From contig CM038215.1 in NCBI GenBank assembly GCA_021442155.1, positions 206,826,982 to 206,890,981 on the forward strand: 64,000 nucleotides of DNA, written 5' to 3'. Numbering within the stretch: position 1 is the stretch's first letter; every line of letters begins with the position of its first letter. The position numbers and the translations under genes are program-made. This DNA comes from Cymbidium sinense. Lineage: Eukaryota; Streptophyta; Magnoliopsida; Asparagales; Orchidaceae. Shown here piece by piece: positions 35,161 through 46,233 of the stretch. Below the pieces are notes generated by a model that saw nothing but the letters and a program-made list of their open reading frames with translations, was not told the DNA's origin and made no database searches.

Positions 35161-35539
35161 TCATGTTCACTTACTGTGTAGCAATTAAATTTTTCATAGA
35201 TCTACAAAAGATTACTATTATGGGAAACTTTAGCCAATCAAGGGTGTGATCTTTAAGAGCAGTTGATGACTCGAGGAAAGTGACCGAAGAGGTATTACAG
35301 CTTGAGGTGGCAATCACTAGATTGGAATTATAGAGGCTATTGAGGAAATGCAAGCAAGGTGAAGGTGACTCGATTTGCCCTTCTTACAACCTAAACATTG
35401 AGTAACATTTGTCCAAGTTTTGCGAGACAACTTAGATGTGTTTTCATAGATAGTAGCAGAGATGTCATTAATCGATGTAAATGTTGCCTGCCACCAATTT
35501 AACGTAAGAAAGGACACGTCGTATAAAGTAGATGATGAG

Positions 35540-36300
35540 AAAGACATCAACTTTACTCGTTAAGCCTATTATAGTGGAGTTAAACAAATTACTTGAAGCC
35601 GACTCCATTAAGGAAGTCTAGTACCTGAAATGGATTTCTAATGTAGGGATGGTATAGAAGGCAAATGCTGAGTGGAGGATGCGTATAGACTTAGCAACTT
35701 AAACTCAATCTACTCAAAAGACGGGTACTCATTACCATGCTTTGATGTACTTGTTAACTAGTAATCAGATACCCAATTATGAGCTTTTTAGATGTCTTTT
35801 TAAGCTATCACCGAAACACCCTATTGACCATGAGAAAATAACTTTTATCATGGGAGAGGAACTTTGTTGTTATAAGATAATGCAGTTCAACATGAAGAAT
35901 ACGGGTGTTATTTATTAAAGATGATAAATCAAGTCTTTAAGGAGCAATAAGGGAGAAACATAAAAGTGTATATAGGCGATCTATTAGTGAAGTGCAGGTC
36001 GCTAAAGCAGCACATATTGATTTAAAGAAGTCCTCCTTTGCTACTTTAAAGAATTTTAACATGTGCCTTAGTCCTCTATAGTGTTCATTCGATGTAGGAT
36101 CTAACAAGTTCCTAGTGCATCTCTTCACGCTTGAGGGAATTAAAATGAATCTAAATAAAGTGAAGGCCATACTCGATATGCACTCACTGAGAATAATAAA
36201 AGAATACAGTGATTCATCGGGCGAGTCACTGGCCTAAATCACTTCATCTTTAGGGCAGGTGAGTGCTGTTCGCCCTTTCTTCAAAATCCTTAGGATCGCC
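35540..36300 (+). pseudogene. Tat element reverse transcriptase remnant
   Basis: Landmarks in shifting frames include a VELNKLLEADSIKEV block near 35,576, AEWRMRIDLAT near 35,668 and an IMGEELCCYKIMQFNMKN block near 35,850. NIKVYIGDLLVKCRSLKQHI sits near 35,950, where YIGDLLVK replaces the catalytic Y-V/I-D-D box, so one catalytic Asp is lost. Several in-frame stops occur. Confidence 0.8.
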
Positions 36301-36399
36301 AAGAGGTTCGAGTGGACGAAAGAATGTGAAACTTCTTTTTAATAATTGAAGTTGTTTTTCATCTCACCACACTTATTGAAAGCTTAAGGCCTGAAGAAA

Positions 36400-37020
36400 C
36401 CTTACTTTTGTATTTAAGAGTAGAGGAAAATACTATCAGCTCAATGCTAATTCACTGAGAGGGAAAAAAAAGCAGTAGCCGTATATTATGTCAGCAAGTT
36501 GTTGAAAAGTGCTAAGTTGCAATGTCCAATCATGAAGAAACCTACACTCACTCTCATTGTCTCAACTCGACAACTTCATCCTTCCAGGCATTACTCAATA
36601 TAAGTTGTTATTGACCACTCACTTAAGGCTATATTGGCTAAGCCTGACTATTCAGGGAGATTGCTAAAATGATCGGTCAAGTTAAGATAGTTTGATATCT
36701 TTAATTCATCCCATACAATAATCAAGTTGGAATCACTGACTGGCTTTCTAGTGGAACAACAACTCGCCACATGAAGAAATCTCCATTTTGAGTAGTCATG
36801 GACACTCTACGAGGATGGTGCTTTTAGGGAAGGAGAGATGGGAGTCAGCATAATCTTAAAGAGTTTAACAGGTGTATTTATTACCCAATCAGTGAAAATA
36901 AAGTTTAGAGTTTTCAATAATGAAGTTGAGTATGAAGCATTATTTACCTGATTGAGATTTGCACAAGGACTCAGCACCAAGCATTTAATTATTTACTTGG
37001 ACTTGTAGCTAAAGCTAAAC
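36400..37020 (+). pseudogene. Tat element RNase H and second RNase H remnant
   Basis: Near 36,470-36,530 an AVYYVSKLLKSAK-like block marks the standard RNase H. From about 36,800, WTLYEDGAFREGEMGVSIIL and later FNNEVEYEALFT with LRFAQGLSTKHLIIYLD form a second RNase H-like fold. That is the additional domain known from Tat elements. The first catalytic Asp position of the second domain reads E-D-G. Frames are interrupted. Confidence 0.75.
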
Positions 37021-37539
37021 CAAATTAAGGATGACTTGAAGTCCAAGATGAAGTATTGTAGAAGTACTTGGAGATCAGGAACTTGGAATTTTTAAGGATT
37101 GTGCTAATACAAAGGGACGAGACTTGTCCCACATCAAGCAACCTAGGACATTGACCCCTTATGGAGCTCTTTGTTTGAAGTATAGAAGAGAGTCCTTGTA
37201 GGTAGAAGAGAACCATTTATCGAGCTAGGTGGACCTATTCATGAAGTATTTAAAAATTTGGAAACTTATAGCTAATATAAAAGATTCAAGATGATTTAAG
37301 ATCAAGGTAGCACAATACATCTTATTGGATGAAGAGTGGTTCAAGAGTTGAATCAGTTCACTTAACCTCAAATGTGTCAAAGAAAATTCTAAAAGAAGGA
37401 TATTCACTTGGGAGGAAGAATACTCATCCACATGATTTTAAGGCAGAGATATTTTTAGCCAACTCTAAGGAAATATTTTGAAGACTTCTCAAGAAGATGC
37501 GAACAATACCAAAAATTCATGCCAATACAACTCAACCCT

Positions 37540-38290
37540 TATATCAACTGAGGCTAATTAGTATTCCTTAGCCGTTCCTCGTGTGGGAATTTGATCTCGT
37601 TGGTTTGCTACCACTTATTAGTGGCTAAATGAAGTTTACCCGGATGATGGCGGTCTATTTCTCTAAGTGGATAGAAGCAAAGACATTTGCTAAGGTCACA
37701 ATCTACATAGTAAAAATTGTATATGATCTGACATATACGGCTTGCAAAAGGAATTTTGTGAATTTAAAGAAATTCACTTCAAGTATGACTTCATTCATCA
37801 TTCATAGATTATTGCTCAAGTTGAGGAGATCAACATGCAAATATTCAACTTGTTGAATAAAAAGATTGAAGATGTTAAAATCAAATGGGTGGAAGCATTG
37901 CCATTGGTCCTTTGGGCTCTCAAGGCGACACCTTTCTCAGTGACAGGTTAGTTGCTCTTCATATTGTCTCATTGAGTAGAAACCGTGTTACATGTCACAC
38001 ATGAGTTACACAGTCAGTAAGTCATGATAGCTGTAGAGTATGAACAACAATCCTATAAGTAGACAAAGCAAATTGAAGAAAGAATGGAAATGACGCTCAA
38101 ATTATTATAGGAACTTTGAATGTTGAGTTTTTTAAGGCAAGGAGAGATAAAAAGATGAATGATTAAGAGCTACAACATGAAGGAGGCAAGCTTCTAGTCT
38201 GCTATTAAGTATTAAAGAAAGTGAATGCTGCCACTCGCCAGAACATACTTGGCAAACTCAAATAAACATGAGATGACCCCTACATAATAA
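37540..38290 (+). pseudogene. Tat element integrase remnant
   Basis: PFLVWEFDLVGLLPLISG near 37,575 is followed by a stop and then an open part with MMAVYFSKWIEAKTFAKVT. Further on, KIKWVEALPLVLWALKATPF near 37,880 matches the integrase C-terminal region of Tat elements. The final catalytic Glu region is scrambled. Frameshifts prevent a full-length enzyme. Confidence 0.8.
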
Positions 38291-38955
38291 AGAAGCAAGT
38301 AGGACTTAACACATATCAATTGTAGTCTCACTCTGGGAAAGACGTGCTGAGGACTTGAAGCACTTACGTTCTAAAGAGGTTCTACTCTTTAGGGAAGTTT
38401 TTAGTTTTCATGCTTTTAGTTCTTTCAGAAGTAATGAAAATCAACTCGTCGGGCACTCGAGGAACTTGCCTTGTGGTCTCGATGAACTTTATCATACTTG
38501 CCCTACATGAAAGTGAACTCTTATGTTTTGTCACATTTGAGGAACTCACACATTAAATGCGAGTACAAATTAAGAAATCGTCTATGCCTTAAATCTACTT
38601 GATCACCCCTAATGTTAGCCAACTTTATATGTAAGCCGAGTAAGATTAGTGCGAATGAGAATTGTTTGACTTTATTAGAGCTTTTGACTTTAAGTGTTTG
38701 TTAATCAACTTAAAGACCGGTCATATTTTGGCCTCAAAGTACTAAAAGGATATGAGCAAGTAAAAGTCCATGCAAAAGACCTATAGGTGAGCCAAAAGGA
38801 AAGTCTGCATCTAGCATAATTACCCTCACCTATGAGCTTACTCGCTCAAAATTATTGAGTACATTCGAATCATCAAAAGGAGAATCTAAAATGCTCAAAA
38901 TACTCACACAAAAAAAAATAGAGAAAACAAAAGAGAGCGAAATAGAAAGGGAACT
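38291..38955. other. Downstream region of Tat element, non-coding
   Basis: No domain or RNA gene recognised. Words such as AACTCGTCGGGCACTCGAGG give it higher G+C than the flanks. It probably belongs to the 3' untranslated part or LTR of the Tat element. Confidence 0.4.
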
Positions 38956-39013
38956 TAGCCAAGCCCTAGCTAGCTAACTCTTCATAGCCAAGCCCTAGCC
39001 AACTAACTCTTCA
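38956..39013. repeat. 29-bp tandem duplication
   Basis: TAGCCAAGCCCTAGC and its continuation CTAACTCTTCA occur at 38,956-38,984 and 38,985-39,013, with one or two differences. It lies just beyond the Tat coding remnants. Confidence 0.85.
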
Positions 39014-39084
39014 TTTTCCACAAGCTCCGTATTAAGTAGCGTGCAAGTCCCTTTTAGTTGCAAGTTTGGGTGAGAAACTCCGTG

Positions 39085-39355
39085 AAAACCAAAGAGTCTG
39101 GCGAAATGTGAGGTGTACCTAAGGCAATGACTATAGCCATAATGAGTTGGCTCTCTATTTTATGACAAGCTCTATAGTGAGATGCACATGTGTCCGTCCT
39201 ATTAGTGAGCCTAGGTTACCCAAGTGTTTGGCGAAAGGTGAGGTACACTTAAAGACAACTACTCTACATTCCAGTAGCTCTAACTTGTTAAACTTAGTGA
39301 GTGCTTTCGTGAAGATCCATGAGTCTAATGAAAGATGAGGTGCACCAATTGGGAC
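39085..39355. repeat. Degenerate repeats of about 100-126 bp downstream of Tat element
   Basis: GAGTCTGGCGAAATGTGAGG (39,096 region), GTGTTTGGCGAAAGGTGAGG (39,222 region) and GAGTCTAATGAAAGATGAGG (39,322 region) are each followed by TGCACC- or TACACTT-type sequence. Tandem repeats in the 3' untranslated region are a known habit of Tat elements. Confidence 0.6.
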
Positions 39356-39365
39356 ATATATAAAG

Positions 39366-39389
39366 CCCCCCCCCCCCCCCCCCCCCCCC
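39366..39389. repeat. 24-nt poly-C run
   Basis: An uninterrupted run of 24 C residues, preceded by ATAAAG and followed by TCTATG. Exact length is doubtful, since homopolymers this long are often miscalled. Confidence 0.9.
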
Positions 39390-39597
39390 TCTATGTGACT
39401 CAACTAAGATGAGCTCATTGAAGCATACATTACCCAAGTGTATTGGCAAAATATGTCATCATCACAAAAATAGTGGTGAGCTGCCTAAAAATATTTCAAT
39501 ATTTTAATGTCAAAGTTATATGCGACATAGACAAAAGTTATCCAAAAAAGAAGAAAACTTACATTTATCTTCTCATACACCTAACTCATAAGTATAC

Positions 39598-39625
39598 AAA
39601 AAAAAAAAAAGAAAAAAAAAAGAAA
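39598..39625. repeat. Interrupted poly-A run
   Basis: About 28 bases of A with two G interruptions on the + strand, within A-rich non-coding sequence. It could be an old retroposed tail or slippage product. Confidence 0.6.
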
Positions 39626-39906
39626 GGAGCCTAGCTAGCTTGCAATACTCGCCCCTCGTCTCTCGCCCTGTAGCTATGTTTACAGTCTAATAAGGGGAGA
39701 ACATTGTCAAAATCCAAGAATCTGCTATCCGGTTGGTTATATTCAACCAATTTTTTATCCCAAATTTGGAACTTCCATAAATGTGGTTATAAGAAGCTTT
39801 TTGTACTTCTTGGTTTGCAAAATGTTGGCTCACAACAACTCTTTGTCCTTGAACTCTACTTCTCTATGCTAGAACTTCTCACACCAAGTTCTACATCAAT
39901 CCTACC

Positions 39907-40140
39907 TTATTCTTCCTTGCTAGAGTGTTCTACAACCAGCGTATTTCTTTCTGCTTTGTTACTATCATGTTTAGTGGCCATCTTATTCCTCTCACCCTTG
40001 GCCTTCTCCAATGCGCTGTCGGCTTCCTTGCGAAGGTCAAATTCCTTATACAACAAGGATAGTGTGGCATCATGATCTTTCCTAGGCTGTGGCATTTTTT
40101 TGATGACTTCAACATACTCTGAGCAGAGCTCAAAGGCCGT
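39907..40140 (-). pseudogene. Antisense coiled-coil ORF remnant of Tat-type element
   Basis: On the - strand the frame reads KKMPQPRKDHDATLSLLYKE, then DLRKEADSALEKAKGERNKM, and ends KAERNTLVVEHSSKEE. The composition (Lys, Glu, Ala, with Leu at heptad-like spacing) predicts a coiled coil. Some Tat-lineage elements carry an antisense ORF of unknown role between integrase and the 3' LTR, whose C-terminal part is a long coiled coil of this kind. Its position, 1.6 kb beyond the integrase remnant on the opposite strand, fits. Only about 75 residues are readable. Confidence 0.55.
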
Positions 40141-40549
40141 TTGTCAATTTAAATCCTAGGCATTTATAACCCTGAAATGCAATTTCCTGCCAGATGATCT
40201 CCAACAATGGAGGGTACATGAAGACACCCACATCATAGGTGACATGAGAAGGCTCGTGATTCTCGAGTCATAATAACCCTCTACCCACTCGTCTGGCTTT
40301 TTTTAGAGGGACCTGCCTCATATACCTTCTCCTTCCTTTATTTTACCGCTTTTGCTTATGCGTGGTTCAGTCAATTACGACAACGGCAGTAGTATTCCCA
40401 TTTCTCCCCTCAGAGCCATTATGGGCTTCTCAGTTCTCAACATAGGCATGGTCTTATCCCTCGCACACCACTGGAGACACCGCAACAACAATTGACATTG
40501 TGTCTATTGGAATTCCGTATTTTAGAGATGTTCACATGGCGAATTAGTG

Positions 40550-41360
40550 ACTGACTAGGCTTTCATCTATTGGTATGCCAGTTGATTTAAGAAAATTTGT
40601 AGGGCGAACATGTGACTGGACTTACATCCCTTTAGAATACTAGGTTGGCTTGGATTTACATCCCCTCGGAATGCCAAATCTTAGATGTGAAGTTCGCATT
40701 GCGAACAACGACTGAGCTTATATCCGTTAGAATGCCAGTTTGATTTGATGTTATGTTTGCATGGCAAACATAAGTTAGGTTGTGCTTACATCTCTTTGGA
40801 TGTTTGCATTGCAAACATAGGTTGGACTTACATCCATTGGGATGCCATAATTTTATATGTGGTTTAATATGATCAATTTTGTGAACATATGCTGGACTTA
40901 CATCCTTTTTGGATTGCTAAATTTATGGGAGTGATATTTGCATTTGCAAACATGAGATGGATTTACATCTTTTAGAAAGCCGATGTTTAGTATATAGAGT
41001 TCACTTTACAAATAATGATTGGACTTACATCCATTGGAATGTCGGATCTTAGATGTGAAGTTCACATTGTGAACAACGATTGGGCTTATATTCGTTGGAA
41101 TGCTAGTGTTTATATTTGATTCAATTTATGATTCTACGCTGGACTTACATCCCTTTGGAAGGCCATATTTGGATTGATTCAATTTATAAATCTATGTTGG
41201 ACTTACATTTCTTTAGAATGCCAATTTAGGTTGTGATTAAGTTTGCATTGCAGATATGCATAGGGCTTACATCCGTTGGAATGCCATAGTTATGATTAGG
41301 ATTACTGAAGTCCATTTCTGAGGCATGACTTAGACTTATATTTATTGAAATGTTCGATTT
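40550..41360. repeat. Degenerate minisatellite, about 62-bp units with dyad motifs
   Basis: About 14 variants of TGGACTTACATCC, followed by a TTGGAATGCCA-like word, occur between 40,557 and 41,355 at intervals of roughly 35-85 bp. Many units also hold a dyad motif before the core: GTTCGCATTGCGAAC (40,692-40,706), ATGTTTGCATGGCAAACAT (40,753-40,771), ATGTTTGCATTGCAAACAT (40,800-40,818) and GTTCACATTGTGAAC (41,060-41,074). The blocks at 40,674 and 41,042 are nearly identical over 60 bp, indicating a 368-bp higher-order unit. Non-coding. Confidence 0.8.
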
Positions 41361-43578
41361 ATTTTGTGATTGCTTTTTAATTAAAAATAACTTGATATTA
41401 TTAGATTATTTATTTGTATTTGGATACTTGATATATCATGTTCAATCAATTTAAATAATTGATGATTATGGAGTTTCATCAACAATTTATGATCATTGGT
41501 TCAACTAGATTTGTCATTGATGTATTTGTTCAAATTCATTAGTATGTAAAAGTCTTTTTAGAGAGATAATTGCTTAGGTTCAAGTCTTCCACTTAGACCT
41601 TGTTATTTTAAGGTGAAAATAATAAAGAATGATTGTGCATAATTTTAATTTGGACGTTCTAGGCCAATTTTATTTAATAATTCAAGATTAGATTAATTTT
41701 TATTTTGATCTTAATTTTGTGTAAGAATTTTAAGTCCAATAATTTTCACGAAATTTCGGCAGCATAAAGGCTTAGCAGTGCTATAATCGTAAAAATTTAG
41801 AGCGATGTGCACTCTTCTCCCTTGCTCCGGATCTAAGATCGACAGAGGGAGGTGTATTTATCTTGCATCAGATCCAAGATTGACAGTGGAGGATTTCGTA
41901 AAAATTCCCTGCCGGATCCAAGATCAACGAATGCAGGTCTTTGAATTTTAAAACTTGTGATTTAATTAATTTCAAACAATTTAAATTTCCAGTTAATTAT
42001 TATTTTTTGGCGAAATAACAGCTCAGTGGTATTGCATTTTTGCGAAATAGTGTGCTTGCGCATTTTCCTTTGCTTCGATTCCGAGATTAACCAAGAGAGT
42101 ATTTTCATATCATACCGGAATCAAGTTCAACGGTGGAGGTCTTCAATTTGACCTATGGAGCAAGAAATTAATTATAAAAATTTTATTTCAAAATTTTACC
42201 TTAAATCAACACTTTAAAAGCTTTTTTCTTCACCGTTAGATGATTTGCCCTTGCTTATACTTCCCAATGACATAAGGATTGAGAGTAGTTTTGAAATTAG
42301 GCTTTTTACTCTCTTAAAATGGCAAGAGAGGGGGCTCGGTTAGAGCAAAGACGGGGAGTTGGCCAGCTTCACGCGAGAGAAGGGGGGTCTCGGCTTCGGC
42401 TCTTCTCATGTAAGGAGGATGGCAGCGACGGCTCGGGATAGCGGCGACAGTGACTACTTGACTTAAAGAGGAGAGGATCGCTCGTCCAGGACTTAATGCT
42501 AGATGAGGATCGGCTCTTTCGATTTTTAGCTTTCTTAGTTTCTCCCTCTCTCCCTCTCTCTCGTGTGTGGAATCTCGGTGAGTGTATCCCTTATCGACGC
42601 TCCTCTCCCTCTTCTTATAGCCGAACGGAGCTCTAATTGTTCCTGCTTCTCTCTCGTGCAGTTTTGCCAACATGGACGGTGGTTATCGTGTGATTAGGAT
42701 TTCAAAATTTTCCCTCTTTTTATTTTCTTTTTTTTTTGTTTGGCTGCCAATAGTTTCAAGAGAATTTGGTTACTGATTTTCAAGCAAAAATGAAATCTAA
42801 ATCTATAAACATAAACCCTAGTTCTTTGTCGAATGGATGTACGGGTCTAATTCTTTGAAAATTTCTAGAGAACGGAAGAGCAGAGGTAAAGGAAGTAGAT
42901 GAAGAAATTTGCATTAAACTTCTGGAGAAAATAAAAATAAAAATCAACCCTTACGAAATGGTGTGCCTCTTGGCCACCGAGCCCAAGAGAAAAGTGTAGG
43001 AAAAACCTATAGTCACATTAAAGTTCTTTATAGCCAAAAATATATATTTTTCTAGAGAATTTCTACTTGAATTTCAAATTTCCTCTAATATAGGAGGTCG
43101 TTCCTTGTGAGGGGTTGGTTGCTTGGAAAGTGATGGCCGACCCTTGTTTCATGGATAATAGAGTGAGGTGGCTACATGGATGGATGAGAATGTTTTGGGG
43201 CTTCCCTATGACTGTCCTTCAACTACTGGAATGGTTTAACATGCCTATAAGTTATATTCTTCATTTAAATGTCAAATTCTCAACTAACATGGCCAACCAT
43301 ACCGAATATGTTGGATTTTGCATACTCTTCTTCTTCCAAAGCATCACCTTATTTTATGTGATTTATTGAAATCCTCAATTTGTGAATCACTCATGACCTC
43401 TGCTTATGTTTCTCCATTACATATTTCACAAGAATAACCACATACTAAATAATCATATAACAACACTTGCTTTCGTGAAATAGCATGTGAACATAAATTT
43501 TGCAAGCACATAAATAATTAGTCATGACCATTGTTTCTTTGCAATAGATCTTACGATAGGCTTATAATGCACTACATC
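41361..43578. other. Unclassified region with CT-rich and G+C-rich block, possibly LTR-derived
   Basis: Two or three variants of GGATC(T/C)AAGATCGACAG(A/T)GGAGG occur at 41,826-41,930, with a related form near 42,090. A CGAAATTTCGGCAGCA block lies near 41,750; such words are common in plant gypsy LTRs. 42,310-42,680 is G+C rich with a CT-repeat stretch near 42,540. The open frame on its - strand (42,314-42,673) has no recognisable domain. Sequence below 43,579 should include the 3' LTR of Gypsy-C, but its far end was not found. Confidence 0.4.
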
Positions 43579-45828
43579 AACTCTCCCCTTCAAAAGAACT
43601 CTTTTTTTGAAGTCTATGTACTCAACTACAAGATCTATAGCAAATTTTACAAGTTTATCTATTGCAAGTCTTATATTTTCAGATGGTGTTCTATCTTTTC
43701 ACCTTATCAAAAACCTATGCTCTCTCTTTCCTTTATGTGTACTTCATCTAATTAATAGTCTCCACTTCAAATAGATTCGACCATGCTCGTCGACATTTGG
43801 TTGCCTAAGTCACCTATAGATGAGTTTCGCTTCAAATTTCTATGTGATATATTATCTTAGAATGATATAATATCTTTATGTATGAATGAATGTATGTATG
43901 TATGTATGTATATCATATAACAATTTAAAAAAAAGCATACATTTGGTTCAATTTTTTAAAGATTTTAAATAAGTCATAAGCTCTTGTATGAATCTTCTTG
44001 TAATTTGAGATTTTTTATTTTCAGATCCGATTCTTATCATGACATCATTCTCTTCATATTCTTTTGGAGATCTAAATTTATTAACAAACTTAGTGTATTT
44101 AGTATTACTTAGTTTAGTTTATTTACTAATATTTTCATGTAGGCCTGTAAAATCTTTAATAAATATAAATGTAATCGAAAATACATGAGATTCAATATCG
44201 ATAATATCAAACGTTCTTTTGGGACTGTAGCAATTTATTATTTCAAATAATATTTTTTAGTTGTTTTGGAGATCACACCATTATAGATAAATTCTGATAA
44301 CCATATGAAAATCTCAATCAGGTAGGCTTTTTCCAGTAAACATCTTAATAAATTTCCTAGAGATTTGTTGATTGTCTTTCTTTGCTCATTACTTTGTAGG
44401 TGAAAAACTGAAGAGAATTAAGTGTAATACCCATTATTTTTCATAAGATTTTTCAAAATTATAAAATTAGCATATTTTTAAGAAAATATCATTTTGAGCA
44501 ATCCATGTAATTTTATAATCTTCTTAAAAAAATTCTTGTAAATATATGATGCATTACTTATTTTATTGTAAGGTAGAGAATGTGTCATTTTCTATAATCT
44601 TTTGACCACCACAAATATGTTATCTATTCCTTTTGTGTTCTGCAAGCCTAAAATAAAATTTATGGGAAGATCCTCTTAGGGCTTATAAGGAATTGGTAAA
44701 GCAATGTATTTTTCTAATTTTTATTTAGTTGTTTTTTTTTTTGCTTGTAGCTGCATCATCAATTTTTAGAGAGCTAATAAAATCTACTCCGCATTAAGAC
44801 TAATAGTCTTATCTTTATCTACGTGTCCTACAAATGCCTTTTGAATGTTATTCTATCATCATAAAATACCTAAGAAAGATCCTAAGTATACACAACTTTT
44901 TGTTTTATAAAAAATATTTATTTGAAACTACAAAAGGGAATTATAAAAGATATGGGCCTATCTTTAGGCTCATAGTATGTGAGATTAAAATTTGAGGAAG
45001 AGTAATCCCTCCTTATGTTTAACGAGTGCAACTCTAGATAGAGCATCTATTGATCTATTCTCAACACTTGACTTATATTTTAAAATAAAGGACTATTTTT
45101 ATCTATTTTTTACTCGTTTTGCCTAATTATGACTAAGCTTCTTTTAGGTATTAATAAACTCAAGTACCTGATGGCCAATATATAAAATGAATTTCCTATG
45201 CAAAAGTAATATCTCTAGTGCTTGATGGATTAAATGATATCATAGTACTCTATATCATATGTGAGATATTTTTGTCTAGTATCATTTGGTTTTTTACTAA
45301 TATACGCTATAAGATGATTTTCCAGACTAAGCACATCTCCAATGCTTACTCTTGAGACATCATATGCAATCTTAAATGTTTTACTGAAATTAAATAATTT
45401 TAATACAAGGGGAAGAAGTCATGAGAAAATTGATTTGATCATATGTTCACCGTGTACTAATAGTGCACATAAATTTGTTGCTCCTTAGGATATTAGTATG
45501 TGGTGTTACTATAATGTTCAAGTGTCTAATGAACCTCGTGTAAAATGTAACCATACCATAAAAATCATAATATTTGTTCAAGATTTTGGAGTTAGGTAAT
45601 CAATGATGGTTTTGGCCATAATAAAATCATATCTCAATCCAAAAGTAGTCATTACAAATCATTAAAATTTGAATTTTTGGCTCATAGGCGGACATATACA
45701 ATTATTCTTCTTTAAGTTTGTTCAAAACTAACTCAAGATGATGGAGATACTAATCTTTATCTTGATTAAATATAAGGATATAATCAAAATAAATCATTAA
45801 AAATATCTCAATAAATATTTTTACTTTA
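43579..45828 (-). pseudogene. Gypsy-C RT end, RNase H, integrase and chromodomain remnants
   Basis: Reading the - strand downwards, MMNNKVKIF and DYILIFNQ mark the RT palm end near 45,800-45,740. PENHLIAYISKKPND followed by QKYLTYDIEYYDII marks RNase H (about 45,330-45,230). GIDNIFVVVKRL with KMTHSLPYNKISNASYIY marks integrase (about 44,640-44,540), and FHLQSNEQRK the DG-Q-E region near 44,390. FLIRWKDRTPSEN near 43,700 is a chromodomain fragment. Stops are frequent. A (TATG)n microsatellite lies inside at 43,877-43,912. Confidence 0.75.
43877..43912. repeat. (TATG)n microsatellite
   Basis: TATGTATGAATGAATGTATG and further TATG units, about eight in all with two variants, inside the integrase/chromodomain part of Gypsy-C. 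Confidence 0.85.
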
Positions 45829-46233
45829 TTGTTCATCATCTTTAGATGGATGCGAGCAAAGAAGTTAGTCCATGAAATTAAAATTAGGTTAGGAACTTGG
45901 AATATAGGTACTATTACAGGTAAATTAATGGAATTAATAGATATTATGGTTCATAGAAAGATAAATATTTTATATGTTCAAAAAACTAAATGGGTTGGGG
46001 AGAAGGCCAAGGAGATTGATAGTTTAGGTTTTAAACTTTGGTATTCAGGTAAAAGTCGAACTAAAAATGGTGTAGGCGTGATTATAGATAAAAATTTGAA
46101 GGATAATATTATAAATATTAATAGATGTCAAGATAAAATTATACCTTTAAAGATTATTATTGATACTAAGATTATCAATGTTATAAGTATTTTCAAGAGT
46201 GATATGTTCTCAAAAGAAAAAATTTTAGAATGA
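45829..46233 (+). pseudogene. RTE LINE-1 apurinic-type endonuclease remnant
   Basis: The endonuclease nicks target DNA to prime reverse transcription. The open part contains KIRLGTWNIGTITGKLMELI, an N-terminal AP-endonuclease block with W-N. Then INILYVQKTKWVG (usually L-Q-E-T-K-W; the catalytic Glu reads K here) and LWYSGKSRTKNGVGVIIDKN follow. The first nine codons of the frame come from the target site and flank, so the true start is downstream or lost. Frame ends at 46,233; weaker homology runs to about 47,150. Confidence 0.85.

Larger units (their letters stand above)
33350..38290 (+). mobile_element. Tat-lineage Ty3/gypsy retrotransposon, internal region, decayed
   Basis: Remnants appear in the order gag, protease, RT, RNase H, a second RNase H-like domain and integrase, all on the + strand and all broken. 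The gag style, the DTGS-like protease with a PLYGF block, the EADSIKEV/WRMRIDL RT block and the additional RNase H between RT and integrase are Tat-lineage traits. No chromodomain is seen. I could not identify a convincing LTR pair or primer-binding site, so the outer limits are unknown. Tandem repeats and an antisense ORF downstream also suit this lineage. Confidence 0.75.

Noticed and set aside
33350..38290. Integrated plant pararetrovirus
   Set aside because: An integrase remnant is present and no movement or coat protein is seen, so a Tat retrotransposon explains the region better.
40550..41360. CRISPR-like array
   Set aside because: Units are degenerate, spacing is irregular and the DNA is plant nuclear; it is a decayed minisatellite.
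42314..42673. 119-residue open frame on the - strand
   Set aside because: Composition-driven frame in a G+C-rich, CT-repeat block; no recognisable protein, and no upstream or downstream exon.
43115..43369. 84-residue open frame near the presumed Gypsy-C 3' LTR
   Set aside because: Trp/Phe-rich but with no recognisable domain; it lies antisense in the region expected to be LTR.
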